Of a stretch of 15,295 nucleotides of DNA, positions 6,192 through 12,804 are shown piece by piece (within the stretch, counting starts at the first letter, position 1; each line of letters starts with the position of its first letter). Both the position numbers and the translations under genes were made by a program. The stretch comes from Alphaproteobacteria bacterium UBA3773. GTDB taxonomy: Bacteria > Pseudomonadota > Alphaproteobacteria > RF32 > CAG-239. The stretch spans positions 1 through 15,295 of the forward strand of contig DFFP01000002.1 in assembly GCA_002372275.1 (NCBI GenBank), in the 5' to 3' direction. Under the pieces are notes generated by a model, which saw only the letters and a program-made list of their open reading frames with translations, did no database searches and was not told the origin of the DNA.

Positions 6192-6815
6192 ATGAAAAAA
6201 TGTCATGAAAATGGTCGTTCAATGGTTGAGATGATCGGGGTCATTGCCATTATCGGTGTGATTTCGGCCGGCGGATTGGTCGGCTATTCCAGAGCCATGT
6301 ATAAATTTCAACTCAGCAAAGTTGTCAGCATGGCATCGGATGCTTTGCAAGAATATACTCTGTTTTTAAAGCGTGGCCCGGAATCATATCCGACAATTAA
6401 TACACCGTCTCAAATCAAACAATATCAACTGATGAGCTCATGTGAAGAAGATGTAAATGATTCGTCTGCTTGTAAAATGCCGCTTGGAAAAGTAAAGTTC
6501 GCATACGACCCCTCTGACAGTTCCGATGCTTTTAAATATACATATAATATGGATATTATTTTTGAAAAAGCACATAAAAATGCATGTATTGATTTTTTGG
6601 TACATGACTGGAATCGTATGGTGCCGGACAGATGGTGGTATCGCGGTGGCGAAATTAAAGTGACATCAAATCATGATTCGGGCGGACAAATCCTTTACAG
6701 CTCTGATGTGAACAGACTAAATGTCTCCGGCGCAACAAATGCTTGTAACATGGTCTGTGGTGAAAATACAACGGAGTGCCATATCATTTTCCACTTTGAG
6801 GGTGAAAGATATTAG
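6192..6815 (+). CDS. Type IV pilin-like (pseudopilin) protein with prepilin signal, 207 aa
   Basis: A short positively charged leader (MKKCHENG) is followed by RSMVEMIGVIAIIGVISAGG. This is a class III prepilin signal with cleavage expected after Gly8, Glu at mature position +5, and the hydrophobic alpha-1 helix of type IV pilins and pseudopilins. A polar globular domain follows (about residues 45-207) with Cys pairs (SCEEDVNDSSAC and CNMVCGENTTEC) that could form disulfides. I do not recognise the subfamily of that domain. The cognate processing enzyme is encoded at 11653-12348 on the other strand. The AAAGGA ribosome-binding site is well placed. An extended -10 (TGCTATACA, 6150-6158) may drive it. 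It stands alone, with no assembly ATPase or secretin nearby, so whether it belongs to a pilus or a secretion pseudopilus is open. Confidence 0.85.
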   Translation: MKKCHENGRSMVEMIGVIAIIGVISAGGLVGYSRAMYKFQLSKVVSMASDALQEYTLFLKRGPESYPTINTPSQIKQYQLMSSCEEDVNDSSACKMPLGKVKFAYDPSDSSDAFKYTYNMDIIFEKAHKNACIDFLVHDWNRMVPDRWWYRGGEIKVTSNHDSGGQILYSSDVNRLNVSGATNACNMVCGENTTECHIIFHFEGERY

Positions 6816-6825
6816 AATTTTATTT

Positions 6826-6841
6826 TGTTTCACGTGAAACA
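6826..6841. promoter_or_regulatory. parS: parS centromere site (ParB-binding palindrome)
   Basis: The sequence TGTTTCACGTGAAACA is a perfect 16-bp palindrome and matches the widely conserved bacterial parS consensus at every position. ParB (with CTP) loads on such sites and slides outward, and ParA and SMC then act in chromosome segregation. It lies in the 70-nt gap between the pilin-like gene and alaS. parS sites are normally close to oriC. Only one is seen in this window. Confidence 0.88.
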
Positions 6842-6885
6842 TCCTATAAACATATAAGAAAAATCATATAAAAGAAAGCAATATA

Positions 6886-9513
6886 ATGACAGCAACCTTA
6901 AAAGAAATAAGAAAAACATTTTTAGACTACTTTATCAAAAACGGGCATACGCATGTGCCGGCCTCATCTTTGGTGCCGGATAATGATCCGACCTTAATGT
7001 TTACAAACTCGGGTATGGTTCAGTTTAAGAACATTTTTACGGGTCTTGAAACGCGCCCCTACACACGCGCCACAACGTCTCAAAAATCGGTGCGCGCCGG
7101 TGGCAAACACAATGACCTCGACAGTGTCGGCTATGACGTTCGTCACCATACGTTTTTCGAAATGCTCGGCAATTTTTCGTTCGGCGATTATTTTAAGGAA
7201 GAAGCGATTTATTATGCGTGGGAGCTGATCACAAAAGAATTCGGAATTGAAAAAGATAAATTGGCTGTGACGGTTTTTCACACCGATGAGGTCGCCAGAA
7301 ACATTTGGAAAAAGGTTTCGGGTTTGCCGGAGAGCCGAATCATCAACATTGCAACCAAAGATAACTTTTGGCAGATGGGGGATACAGGTCCGTGCGGATA
7401 TTGCTCAGAGATTTTTTATGACCATGGTCCGGAAGTTTTCGGAGATCTCCCCGGCACAAAAGATGAAGACGGCGATCGCTGGATTGAAATTTGGAATTTG
7501 GTGTTTGATGAATTTGAAGACTTGCCGACAGGCGAGAGGGTGAATTTAAAAAAGCGCTGTATTGATACCGGTATGGGCCTAGAGCGTATGACGGCCATTT
7601 TACAAGGTGTTCATTCAAACTACGAAATTGATTTGTTCAAAAACCTGATTGAAGATATTTGCAAACTTTCAAACACGGATATCGAAAATAAGGCGTTTAC
7701 TTCATCTTATAACGTGATTGCAGATCACTTACGCAGTGCTTCCTTTTTGATTGCAGACGGCGTTTTGCCTTCAAACGAGGGAAGGGGATACGTTTTGCGC
7801 CGAATTATGCGACGCGCGATGCGCCATATTTATATGTTGGGCGTTCATGAACCGATGCTTTATAAGTTATTGCCGTCCCTGCAGCGCGAAATGGGCGAGG
7901 CCTATCCGGAACTTTATCGCTTTGCCCCCTTGATTGAAGAAACAATTAAAGCAGAAGAGGTTCGTTTCGGCAGAACACTTTCAACGGGTCTTAAATTATT
8001 AGAAAGTGAAACAGAGCATTTGGGAAGCGGTGATTGCCTCAAAGGCGATGTGGCCTTTAAGCTTTATGATACCTATGGTTTTCCGCTTGATTTAACCGAA
8101 GATGCTTTAAAGCTTAAAAATATCAAAGTGGATATCAAAGGCTTTAATGATGCTATGAATGAGCAAAAAGCCATGGCTCGTCAAAGCTGGGTCGGTTCGG
8201 GCGATGCCGGAACAGAAAAAGTTTGGTTTGACTTGAAAGAAAAATTGGGTTCAACCGAGTTTTTAGGCTACCAAACCTTAAAAGCAGACGGACAAATCAC
8301 AGCCCTTGTTCAAGATGGTCAAATTGTATCGAAAGCCGAGCAAGGAACATTCTATTTGATTGCCAACCAAACGCCATTTTATGGCGAACGCGGCGGACAG
8401 GTCGGCGATACGGGCAAAATTGTTTCAAAGAATTTTGAAGCAATCGTGAAAGATACCAAGCATCAGTTAGATGCTTTGGTCGTTCATGATTGTGAGCTGA
8501 TTAAAGGTGTTGTTCAAACGGGCGATATCGCGACTTTTGAAGTTGATGAAACAAGGCGTAAACAAATTTGCGCCAATCACTCGGTCACACACTTGCTTCA
8601 CAAAGCGCTTCGCACGATTTTGGGCGAGCACGTGGTTCAAAAAGGCTCACTTGTGGCAAATGATCGGATGCGTTTTGATATTTCGCACCCCAAACAAATC
8701 ACACATGATGAAATTATTCAAATTGAGGATATGGTGAACCGCTCAATCAGAGAAAACTATCATGTCGAAACCGTTTTGATGAACAAAGATGATGCCATAA
8801 AGATGGGCGCCATGGCGCTCTTTGGCGAAAAGTACGGACAAGAAGTCCGCGTGGTTGAAATGGTCAAAAACGGCGATATTTATTCTGAAGAACTTTGCGG
8901 CGGAACGCATGTTTGCGACACAGGCGATATCGGGTATTTTAAAATTCTTTCGGAATCTGCGGTGGGCGCCGGTATCAGACGTTTAGAATGTTTAACCGGA
9001 AAAGCGGCTGAAGATCATGCAAGATTTTTAGATGAAAAACTCCATCATTTGGCAAGCAGCTTAAAAACCAATGTCAACGATTTGGAAAAACGCATTGAAA
9101 ACTTGCTTGTCGACAAGAAAAAGCTTGAACAAGATGTTGCTGATTTGAAAAAAGAACTTGTCAGCGGCGGCGCTCAAGGAACGGATGAGGCTGAAAACAT
9201 AAACGGTGTTTCATTTATCGGAAAAGTTGTTTCAGGGGTACACCCCAAAGAACTTAAACCCATGATTGATGAAATTCATCAAAAGCTTGGCTCAAGTGTT
9301 GTGGCTCTTGCAACCGATTTTGACGGCAAAGCCTCGATTGTGGTCGGTGTGAGTACTGATTTAACAAATAAATATAATGCCTCAACGCTTGTTCAAAAAG
9401 CGGCGGTTATCTTAAACGGTCGAGGCGGCGGCAAACCCGATATGGCGCAAGCCGGTGGCAGCGACGTTTCAAAACTGGACGCAGCTATTCAAGCAGTCAG
9501 GTCAATGATTTAG
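6886..9513 (+). CDS. alaS: Alanyl-tRNA synthetase
   Basis: This is a full-length (875 aa) cytoplasmic enzyme charging tRNA-Ala. Domains in order: a class II catalytic core beginning LKEIRKTFLDYFIKNGHTHVPASSLVP, with TLMFTNSGMVQFKNIFTG and RYEIDLF-like elements; a tRNA-recognition region; and an editing domain with the zinc-type ligands HSVTHLLHKALR (HxxxH) and ELCGGTHV (Cys and His). It ends with a coiled coil (about residues 720-765) and the C-Ala domain, with its Gly-rich GGRGGGKPDMAQAGG close to the end. All key motifs are present. The start at 6886 follows an AAAGAAAG stretch and matches the family N-terminus. parS lies 45 nt upstream. A GC-rich hairpin follows the stop. Confidence 0.97.
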   Translation: MTATLKEIRKTFLDYFIKNGHTHVPASSLVPDNDPTLMFTNSGMVQFKNIFTGLETRPYTRATTSQKSVRAGGKHNDLDSVGYDVRHHTFFEMLGNFSFGDYFKEEAIYYAWELITKEFGIEKDKLAVTVFHTDEVARNIWKKVSGLPESRIINIATKDNFWQMGDTGPCGYCSEIFYDHGPEVFGDLPGTKDEDGDRWIEIWNLVFDEFEDLPTGERVNLKKRCIDTGMGLERMTAILQGVHSNYEIDLFKNLIEDICKLSNTDIENKAFTSSYNVIADHLRSASFLIADGVLPSNEGRGYVLRRIMRRAMRHIYMLGVHEPMLYKLLPSLQREMGEAYPELYRFAPLIEETIKAEEVRFGRTLSTGLKLLESETEHLGSGDCLKGDVAFKLYDTYGFPLDLTEDALKLKNIKVDIKGFNDAMNEQKAMARQSWVGSGDAGTEKVWFDLKEKLGSTEFLGYQTLKADGQITALVQDGQIVSKAEQGTFYLIANQTPFYGERGGQVGDTGKIVSKNFEAIVKDTKHQLDALVVHDCELIKGVVQTGDIATFEVDETRRKQICANHSVTHLLHKALRTILGEHVVQKGSLVANDRMRFDISHPKQITHDEIIQIEDMVNRSIRENYHVETVLMNKDDAIKMGAMALFGEKYGQEVRVVEMVKNGDIYSEELCGGTHVCDTGDIGYFKILSESAVGAGIRRLECLTGKAAEDHARFLDEKLHHLASSLKTNVNDLEKRIENLLVDKKKLEQDVADLKKELVSGGAQGTDEAENINGVSFIGKVVSGVHPKELKPMIDEIHQKLGSSVVALATDFDGKASIVVGVSTDLTNKYNASTLVQKAAVILNGRGGGKPDMAQAGGSDVSKLDAAIQAVRSMI

Positions 9514-9532
9514 GCGTTTGAAAGTTGTTTCA

Positions 9533-9560
9533 AAAGGGCGGTGTCAAACCGCCCTTTAAT
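9533..9560 (+). terminator. Probable terminator of alaS
   Basis: There is a 10-bp perfect stem AAAGGGCGGT / ACCGCCCTTT with a five-base loop (GTCAA), 20 nt after the alaS stop. The T tract is short and interrupted (TTTAATGTTTT). Confidence 0.7.
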
Positions 9561-9577
9561 GTTTTAAACCTTTTTCC

Positions 9578-9605
9578 TTTACATTATGATGAAAAAAATT
9601 ATAAT
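9578..9605 (+). promoter_or_regulatory. Promoter of the 9.6-kb candidate ncRNA
   Basis: TTTACA (9578-9583), a 16-nt spacer and a consensus TATAAT (9600-9605) give a start near 9612. No ORF with a ribosome-binding site begins within the following 180 nt. Confidence 0.7.
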
Positions 9606-9611
9606 AAAATC

Positions 9612-9796
9612 AGATAGCAAAAAGGCTGTCTGGGGTGTCAGAACCTCTTAATTAGAATCATATAGTAATATGATGAATTGGTCTTCCAGTATATGGACTG
9701 GAAGGATGCAAAATAAACCTATAGGGTCAATATGCACACTATTTTCTAATTAGTAGTTCTGAACTTCCAGTCGCTTCTTTTGAGGCGATTTTTTTT
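9612..9796 (+). ncRNA. Candidate structured non-coding RNA, about 185 nt, unidentified
   Basis: This stand-alone transcription unit sits between a consensus promoter and a strong intrinsic terminator. The two ends pair over three helices: 9630-9633 with 9767-9770 (CTGG/CCAG), 9638-9644 with 9756-9762 (TCAGAAC/GTTCTGA, 7 bp) and 9649-9657 with 9744-9752 (TAATTAGAA/TTCTAATTA, 9 bp). Inside are 9658-9673 (TCATAT-AGTA-ATATGA), 9683-9704 (CTTCCAG/CTGGAAG) and a weaker arm around 9706-9738 (TGCA...ACC/GGT...TGCA). The result is a multibranched fold. The size is in the range of 6S RNA, but the branching and sequence do not clearly match 6S, SRP RNA, tmRNA or RNase P, so I leave it unnamed. Confidence 0.65.
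9771..9796 (+). terminator. Intrinsic terminator of the 9.6-kb ncRNA
   Basis: The stem TCGCTTC / GAGGCGA (7 bp with one G-T pair), with a TTTT loop, is followed by eight T. Confidence 0.9.
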
Positions 9797-9798
9797 AT

Positions 9799-9829
9799 AT
9801 GGATTCTCGGGATAAACCCGAGAATGACA
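9799..9829. repeat. Short dispersed palindromic repeat
   Basis: A 9-bp perfect inverted repeat (ATTCTCGGG / CCCGAGAAT, 5-nt loop) is flanked by ATGG and GACA. It has the GGAT-stem-GAATGAC layout shared with the elements at 10725, 15001 and 15112. The remaining 65 nt up to the next ribosome-binding site show nothing recognisable. Confidence 0.65.
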
Positions 9830-9894
9830 AGATGATACAGTTCAAAACGTCTTTCTTGGGCTCGCTCAAGGGGATCTAACACAGGAGAAAGATT

Positions 9895-10716
9895 ATGAAA
9901 AAAGTTTTATGGATTTTAATTGGCATGATGGTAACAGGCGAGGCATTGGCTAGCGTTATTGCAAGCGGCGATAATTGTGGTCCTACTTGCCACTGGGAAC
10001 TTGATGATAAAGGACATATTACAATATCTGGTGCAGGCTCTACATATGGTTATCCTAATGCTTTAGCTTTACCTTGGACAGATTATCGACATCAAATTAC
10101 TTCGGTTGAAGTTCAAAATGGTATTACAAGCGTGGGACAAGATAGTTTTCAGGGATTAAAGAATGTTAAAGAGGTTTATCTGGCTCCATCGGTGACATCT
10201 ATTAATAACAGCGCATTTCGAGGGACGGGAATTACGAGTATTATTATTCCACCTCAAGTCAATAATTTAGGTGCCGGAGCTTGGTCTGTAAGTTGGGCAC
10301 AGTCAAGTTTTAGTGAAGTTTTTTGTTCATCAACACAAATAACAAGTGGTCTTTGCACAAGTGAAAAATTTGGGGGAGCAGAATTAGGAAAATACGAAAA
10401 CACAGATGACGGTAAGCTTATGGTTTATAATCCGGATGGTTCAATTAAAGGAATTTATATTGATTATGCAACTTTTTCACAACATGGAAATGTTGTTGAT
10501 TCATATACTAAAAAAGATGAAGAAGGCAATCCTTTGATGGTTTATGATGGTTATGGTCAAATCAAGAAAGCATATGTATATAACCCTGACGGATCTGTTG
10601 CCACATATGATAAAAACGGAAAACTGATAAGCTTAACAGGCAAAAAGATATTGACGGTTGATGAAGCGACCTCACTTGTTTCGGGTAAAAATACGTTTTC
10701 GATTAAGTATCGATAA
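9895..10716 (+). CDS. Secreted BspA-like leucine-rich-repeat (LRR_5) protein, 273 aa
   Basis: This is an exported protein with a signal peptide (MKKVLWILIGMMVTGEALA, residues 1-19). The mature part opens NCGPTCHWELDDKGHITISGAG, the usual start of BspA-type surface proteins. A few LRR_5 repeats follow (about residues 65-140): ITSVEVQNGITSVGQDSFQGL, VKEVYLAPSVTSINNSAFRGT, ITSIIIPPQVNNLGAGAW. The C-terminal third carries a different repeat (MVYNPDGSIKGIY, MVYDGYGQIKKAY, YVYNPDGSVATYDKNGKLI), resembling YD-type or MORN-like beta repeats. Such proteins commonly mediate adhesion or surface contact; function here is not established. No C-terminal anchor is obvious. A strong AGGAG lies 9 nt before the ATG. 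A palindromic repeat directly follows the gene. Its AT-rich codon use resembles the neighbours. Confidence 0.85.
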   Translation: MKKVLWILIGMMVTGEALASVIASGDNCGPTCHWELDDKGHITISGAGSTYGYPNALALPWTDYRHQITSVEVQNGITSVGQDSFQGLKNVKEVYLAPSVTSINNSAFRGTGITSIIIPPQVNNLGAGAWSVSWAQSSFSEVFCSSTQITSGLCTSEKFGGAELGKYENTDDGKLMVYNPDGSIKGIYIDYATFSQHGNVVDSYTKKDEEGNPLMVYDGYGQIKKAYVYNPDGSVATYDKNGKLISLTGKKILTVDEATSLVSGKNTFSIKYR

Positions 10717-10724
10717 TAATATAA

Positions 10725-10770
10725 GGAATGGATCCCTACGTCACGCCTGGCGGCGTTCCTCTGGATGACG
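10725..10770. repeat. Short dispersed palindromic repeat
   Basis: It begins GGAATGGATCC, ends CTCTGGATGACG, and contains an inner hairpin ACGCC-TGGC-GGCGT. It shares the left 15 bases (ATAAGGAATGGATCC, starting 4 nt upstream of the stated start) with the element at 15001-15038. Confidence 0.7.
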
Positions 10771-10787
10771 TTTTAAATACATGAACG

Positions 10788-10820
10788 AAAAAAAACTGCC
10801 GGTCAAGGCAGGTTTTTTTT
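10788..10820. terminator. Bidirectional terminator between the LRR gene and the channel gene
   Basis: The stem CTGCC / GGCAG is flanked by A and T runs (eight T on the plus strand, seven or more A on the left), with the loop GGTCAA. It sits between two convergent genes. Confidence 0.8.
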
Positions 10821-10834
10821 AGCTTTCATTTGTT

Positions 10835-11614
10835 TTATTTAATATATCTTGTTTGTTTCGATTTTCCGTCAAACGGTCTTTTTTGCTTATGATAATAAGG
10901 GTTTTTGTGATAACCGTTGTCTGAATAAAATCTCTGTTTCACGATTTGATCAATGAGGCTTAAAATAAAGCTTAAAAGAAGCAAAGTGGAAAGAAGTAAA
11001 TACGACACAAAGAAAATCCACGAATGCGGAAAAACGCTCATCACGGCTTTTGTGATGTCGGCCCATCCGTCAAGCGTGAACACCTGAAAGAGCGTTAAGA
11101 CGGCGCCCGATAAGGTCGCAAAATCTGAAAAGCGAAATGAGAAAAGATTGACAGCCATAATCGCAAAAACATAAAGCACCACACCGAATGCCAACACAAA
11201 AGCGCAAAAATTCGGCATAAGGCTTAAAAACGTATCGATAATATGTTTTAGTCTCGAGAAGCGATTCATATATTTTAACGCCCGGAACAATCTGAAAGCT
11301 CTGAAAATAATAAGAGATGATGTTATCTCAAATGCCGAAAACAAAATAACTGTAAAATCAAAGACATTCCAGCGGGATTTAAAAAAATCTTTGCCGTAAA
11401 CGTAAAGTTTTAAGCACATTTCAACCACAAAAATTGCAAGGCATAACTTATCAATTAAGGCTAAAATGGCATAGTTGGCTTCAAATGAGGGGGAGACCAT
11501 CATGCCCAGTACAACGGAGTTCATAAAAATGAGCCCCATAATAAACATATCAAAGCTCTTGTTTGAAACAAACTGTTTCATTTGTTTTTTATCTGTTACC
11601 CAAAAATGTTTCAT
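10835..11614 (-). CDS. Single-domain voltage-gated cation channel (NaChBac/BacNav superfamily) with Ca2+-type filter
   Basis: This 259-aa inner-membrane channel subunit is expected to form a tetramer. A voltage sensor S1-S4 (about residues 22-116) has Glu65 in S2, Asp86 in S3 and S4 charges Arg105, Arg108, Arg111 and Lys114 at three-residue spacing. S5 is about 131-156, the pore loop 168-187 and S6 about 196-222. The pore reads FQVFTLDGWAD (T180-D186), aligned with TLESWSM of NavAb. Asp replaces the ring Glu, Gly follows it, and Asp sits at the last position, as in the engineered calcium channel CavAb (TLDDWSD). The tail is short and basic without an obvious long coiled coil. An AAGGA ribosome-binding site precedes the ATG. 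It lies 38 nt downstream of the prepilin peptidase and is probably co-transcribed. Confidence 0.9.
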   Translation of the reverse strand: MKHFWVTDKKQMKQFVSNKSFDMFIMGLIFMNSVVLGMMVSPSFEANYAILALIDKLCLAIFVVEMCLKLYVYGKDFFKSRWNVFDFTVILFSAFEITSSLIIFRAFRLFRALKYMNRFSRLKHIIDTFLSLMPNFCAFVLAFGVVLYVFAIMAVNLFSFRFSDFATLSGAVLTLFQVFTLDGWADITKAVMSVFPHSWIFFVSYLLLSTLLLLSFILSLIDQIVKQRFYSDNGYHKNPYYHKQKRPFDGKSKQTRYIK

Positions 11615-11652
11615 GTTTTTAATCCTTTAGAATAAATTTGATCAAAAAAACT

Positions 11653-12348
11653 TTATACCAAATATATAAAAAATACAAGCCCTATTGTTGCAATCACAAT
11701 CGATGGACCGAATGCGCCGGCACGCTGACGCTTGGCTAAACAAAACAGGCCGAACAGAATGCATGTTGCAAGAAGAAGTATCGGCACATATTCAAACCCG
11801 ATCCATGCACCGACGGCTGACAAAAGTTTGATGTCGCCACCGCCGAATGCGTCCGGATGTTTTTTAACCATCACTAAACTTGCGATCACGGGAAGCATAT
11901 ATCCGGCCAAGGCGCCAAGTGCACTTTGAAAGGCAGGCGAAAAAGGCGAAAGTGAGCTATCAGGGGCAAGCGTTGAGGCAAATAAAAAGCCTATAATAAG
12001 GAGCGGAACCGTCAATAAATCCGGCAATAAAAACATTCGCTCGTCAATTTCATATAAAAGGAGCAAAATCCATAAAAGCGCAATCAACAAATCAGAAGGC
12101 AGGCAAAGGTGAAAAGCGATGCTTAAAGCCGAACAAATCACGCCCCAACCGACGGATCGCATGATGTATTTTTGCATTAATGTTTGATAACGTCCGTTTG
12201 CCAAGCGCTTTTGTTTGGAAACTGTTTTAACAGGTGCCACAAGCCGATAAAGAGCGTAAGCCATTGTGGCCGGCATAAATTTTGAAAAACGGCGCGCCAT
12301 ATAGGGAATAAGAGCGCCGAAAATAAATCCCGAAAGTATATAAATCAT
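11653..12348 (-). CDS. Prepilin peptidase (A24 leader peptidase, type IV), 231 aa
   Basis: This is a polytopic inner-membrane aspartyl protease that cleaves class III prepilin signals. The two family motifs are present: EIDERMFLLPDLLTVPLLIIG (Asp102 and Asp110) and FGGGDIKLLSAVGAWIG (Asp172, the GD of GxGDxKLL). Several hydrophobic segments flank them. The Cys-rich N-terminal methyltransferase region found in PilD/GspO is absent, so it may cleave without methylating, as in shorter family members. A strong AGGAG is 8 nt before the ATG. Its likely substrate in this window is the pilin-like protein at 6192-6815, which is not adjacent. The gene is divergent from rplY and is followed after 38 nt by the ion-channel gene. 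Confidence 0.93.
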   Translation of the reverse strand: MIYILSGFIFGALIPYMARRFSKFMPATMAYALYRLVAPVKTVSKQKRLANGRYQTLMQKYIMRSVGWGVICSALSIAFHLCLPSDLLIALLWILLLLYEIDERMFLLPDLLTVPLLIIGFLFASTLAPDSSLSPFSPAFQSALGALAGYMLPVIASLVMVKKHPDAFGGGDIKLLSAVGAWIGFEYVPILLLATCILFGLFCLAKRQRAGAFGPSIVIATIGLVFFIYLV

Positions 12349-12399
12349 TTAATATCTCCTTTTTTTTATATTTTTTATCATCTAAAGGTTAAAAAGTGC

Positions 12400-12428
12400 T
12401 TGAAAAATAGAAAATAAAGTTGTAACAA
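12400..12428 (+). promoter_or_regulatory. Possible promoter of the rplY-pth-ychF cluster
   Basis: TTGAAA (12400-12405), a 17-nt spacer and TAACAA (12423-12428). The leader that follows contains an imperfect hairpin near 12439-12463 (AATCG...ACC / GGT-CGATT), which might be a control site, before the AAGGA ribosome-binding site. Confidence 0.45.
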
Positions 12429-12502
12429 TTGTTCACTTGAAATCGGCACCCCTGGAGGTCGATTGAAAGCAAAAAATAATAACAAATACAAGGATAATTA
12501 AA

Positions 12503-12790
12503 ATGACAGAAATTACATTTAAAGCATTAAAGCGTGAAAAAGCAGGTAAGGGGGCAGCTCGTGCATGTCGTCGTGAGGGACGTGTTCCGGCCATTATTTA
12601 TGGCGGAAAAAAAGATCCCGTTATGATCAGCCTTGATCCTGTCGAAATCGAAAAAGCTTTGAACATTGAAGACTTTTTCGAATCTGAAATCGTTGTGGAT
12701 ATCGAAGGCAAAAAAGAAAAAGTTACTTGCCAAGATGTTCAATTTCATCCGGTGACAGATGCACCGATTCACGTGGATTTCTTGCGTTAA
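12503..12790 (+). CDS. rplY: 50S ribosomal protein L25, short form
   Basis: This 95-aa protein of the large ribosomal subunit binds 5S rRNA. It has the L25 N-terminal domain, with KREKAGKGAARACRREGRVPAIIYGG at its start and VQFHPVTDAPIHVDFLR at its end. It stops exactly where the first domain ends, so it has the E. coli-type length and lacks the C-terminal domain of the CTC/TL5 long form common in many bacteria. An AAGGA lies upstream of the ATG. pth begins 14 nt after the stop, and the order rplY-pth-ychF is a widely conserved bacterial cluster. Confidence 0.93.
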   Translation: MTEITFKALKREKAGKGAARACRREGRVPAIIYGGKKDPVMISLDPVEIEKALNIEDFFESEIVVDIEGKKEKVTCQDVQFHPVTDAPIHVDFLR

Positions 12791-12804
12791 TTGGAAAAGT
12801 AAAG

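Noticed and set aside
7343..7618. Overlapping minus-strand ORFs inside alaS (also 6994-7281) and plus-strand frame-shifted ORFs (7046, 7286, 7751, 8507)
   Set aside because: All lie within the intact, fully motif-bearing alaS frame. They are frame shadows without starts or context of their own.
8629..8634. Second CACGTG core, inside alaS, as another parS
   Set aside because: The flanks (GGCGAG and GTTCAA) do not form the parS palindrome. It is coding sequence of the editing domain region.
9683..9712. GGAAGGATGC in the ncRNA as an SRP RNA apical loop
   Set aside because: The conserved SRP tetraloop helix (GGAAGGAAGCAGCC-type asymmetric loop) is not reproduced. The bases form a plain 7-bp hairpin stem instead.
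12727..12804. Longer pth start inside rplY
   Set aside because: Family proteins begin at the FLVVGLGNPG segment. The extra residues are an out-of-frame reading of rplY.
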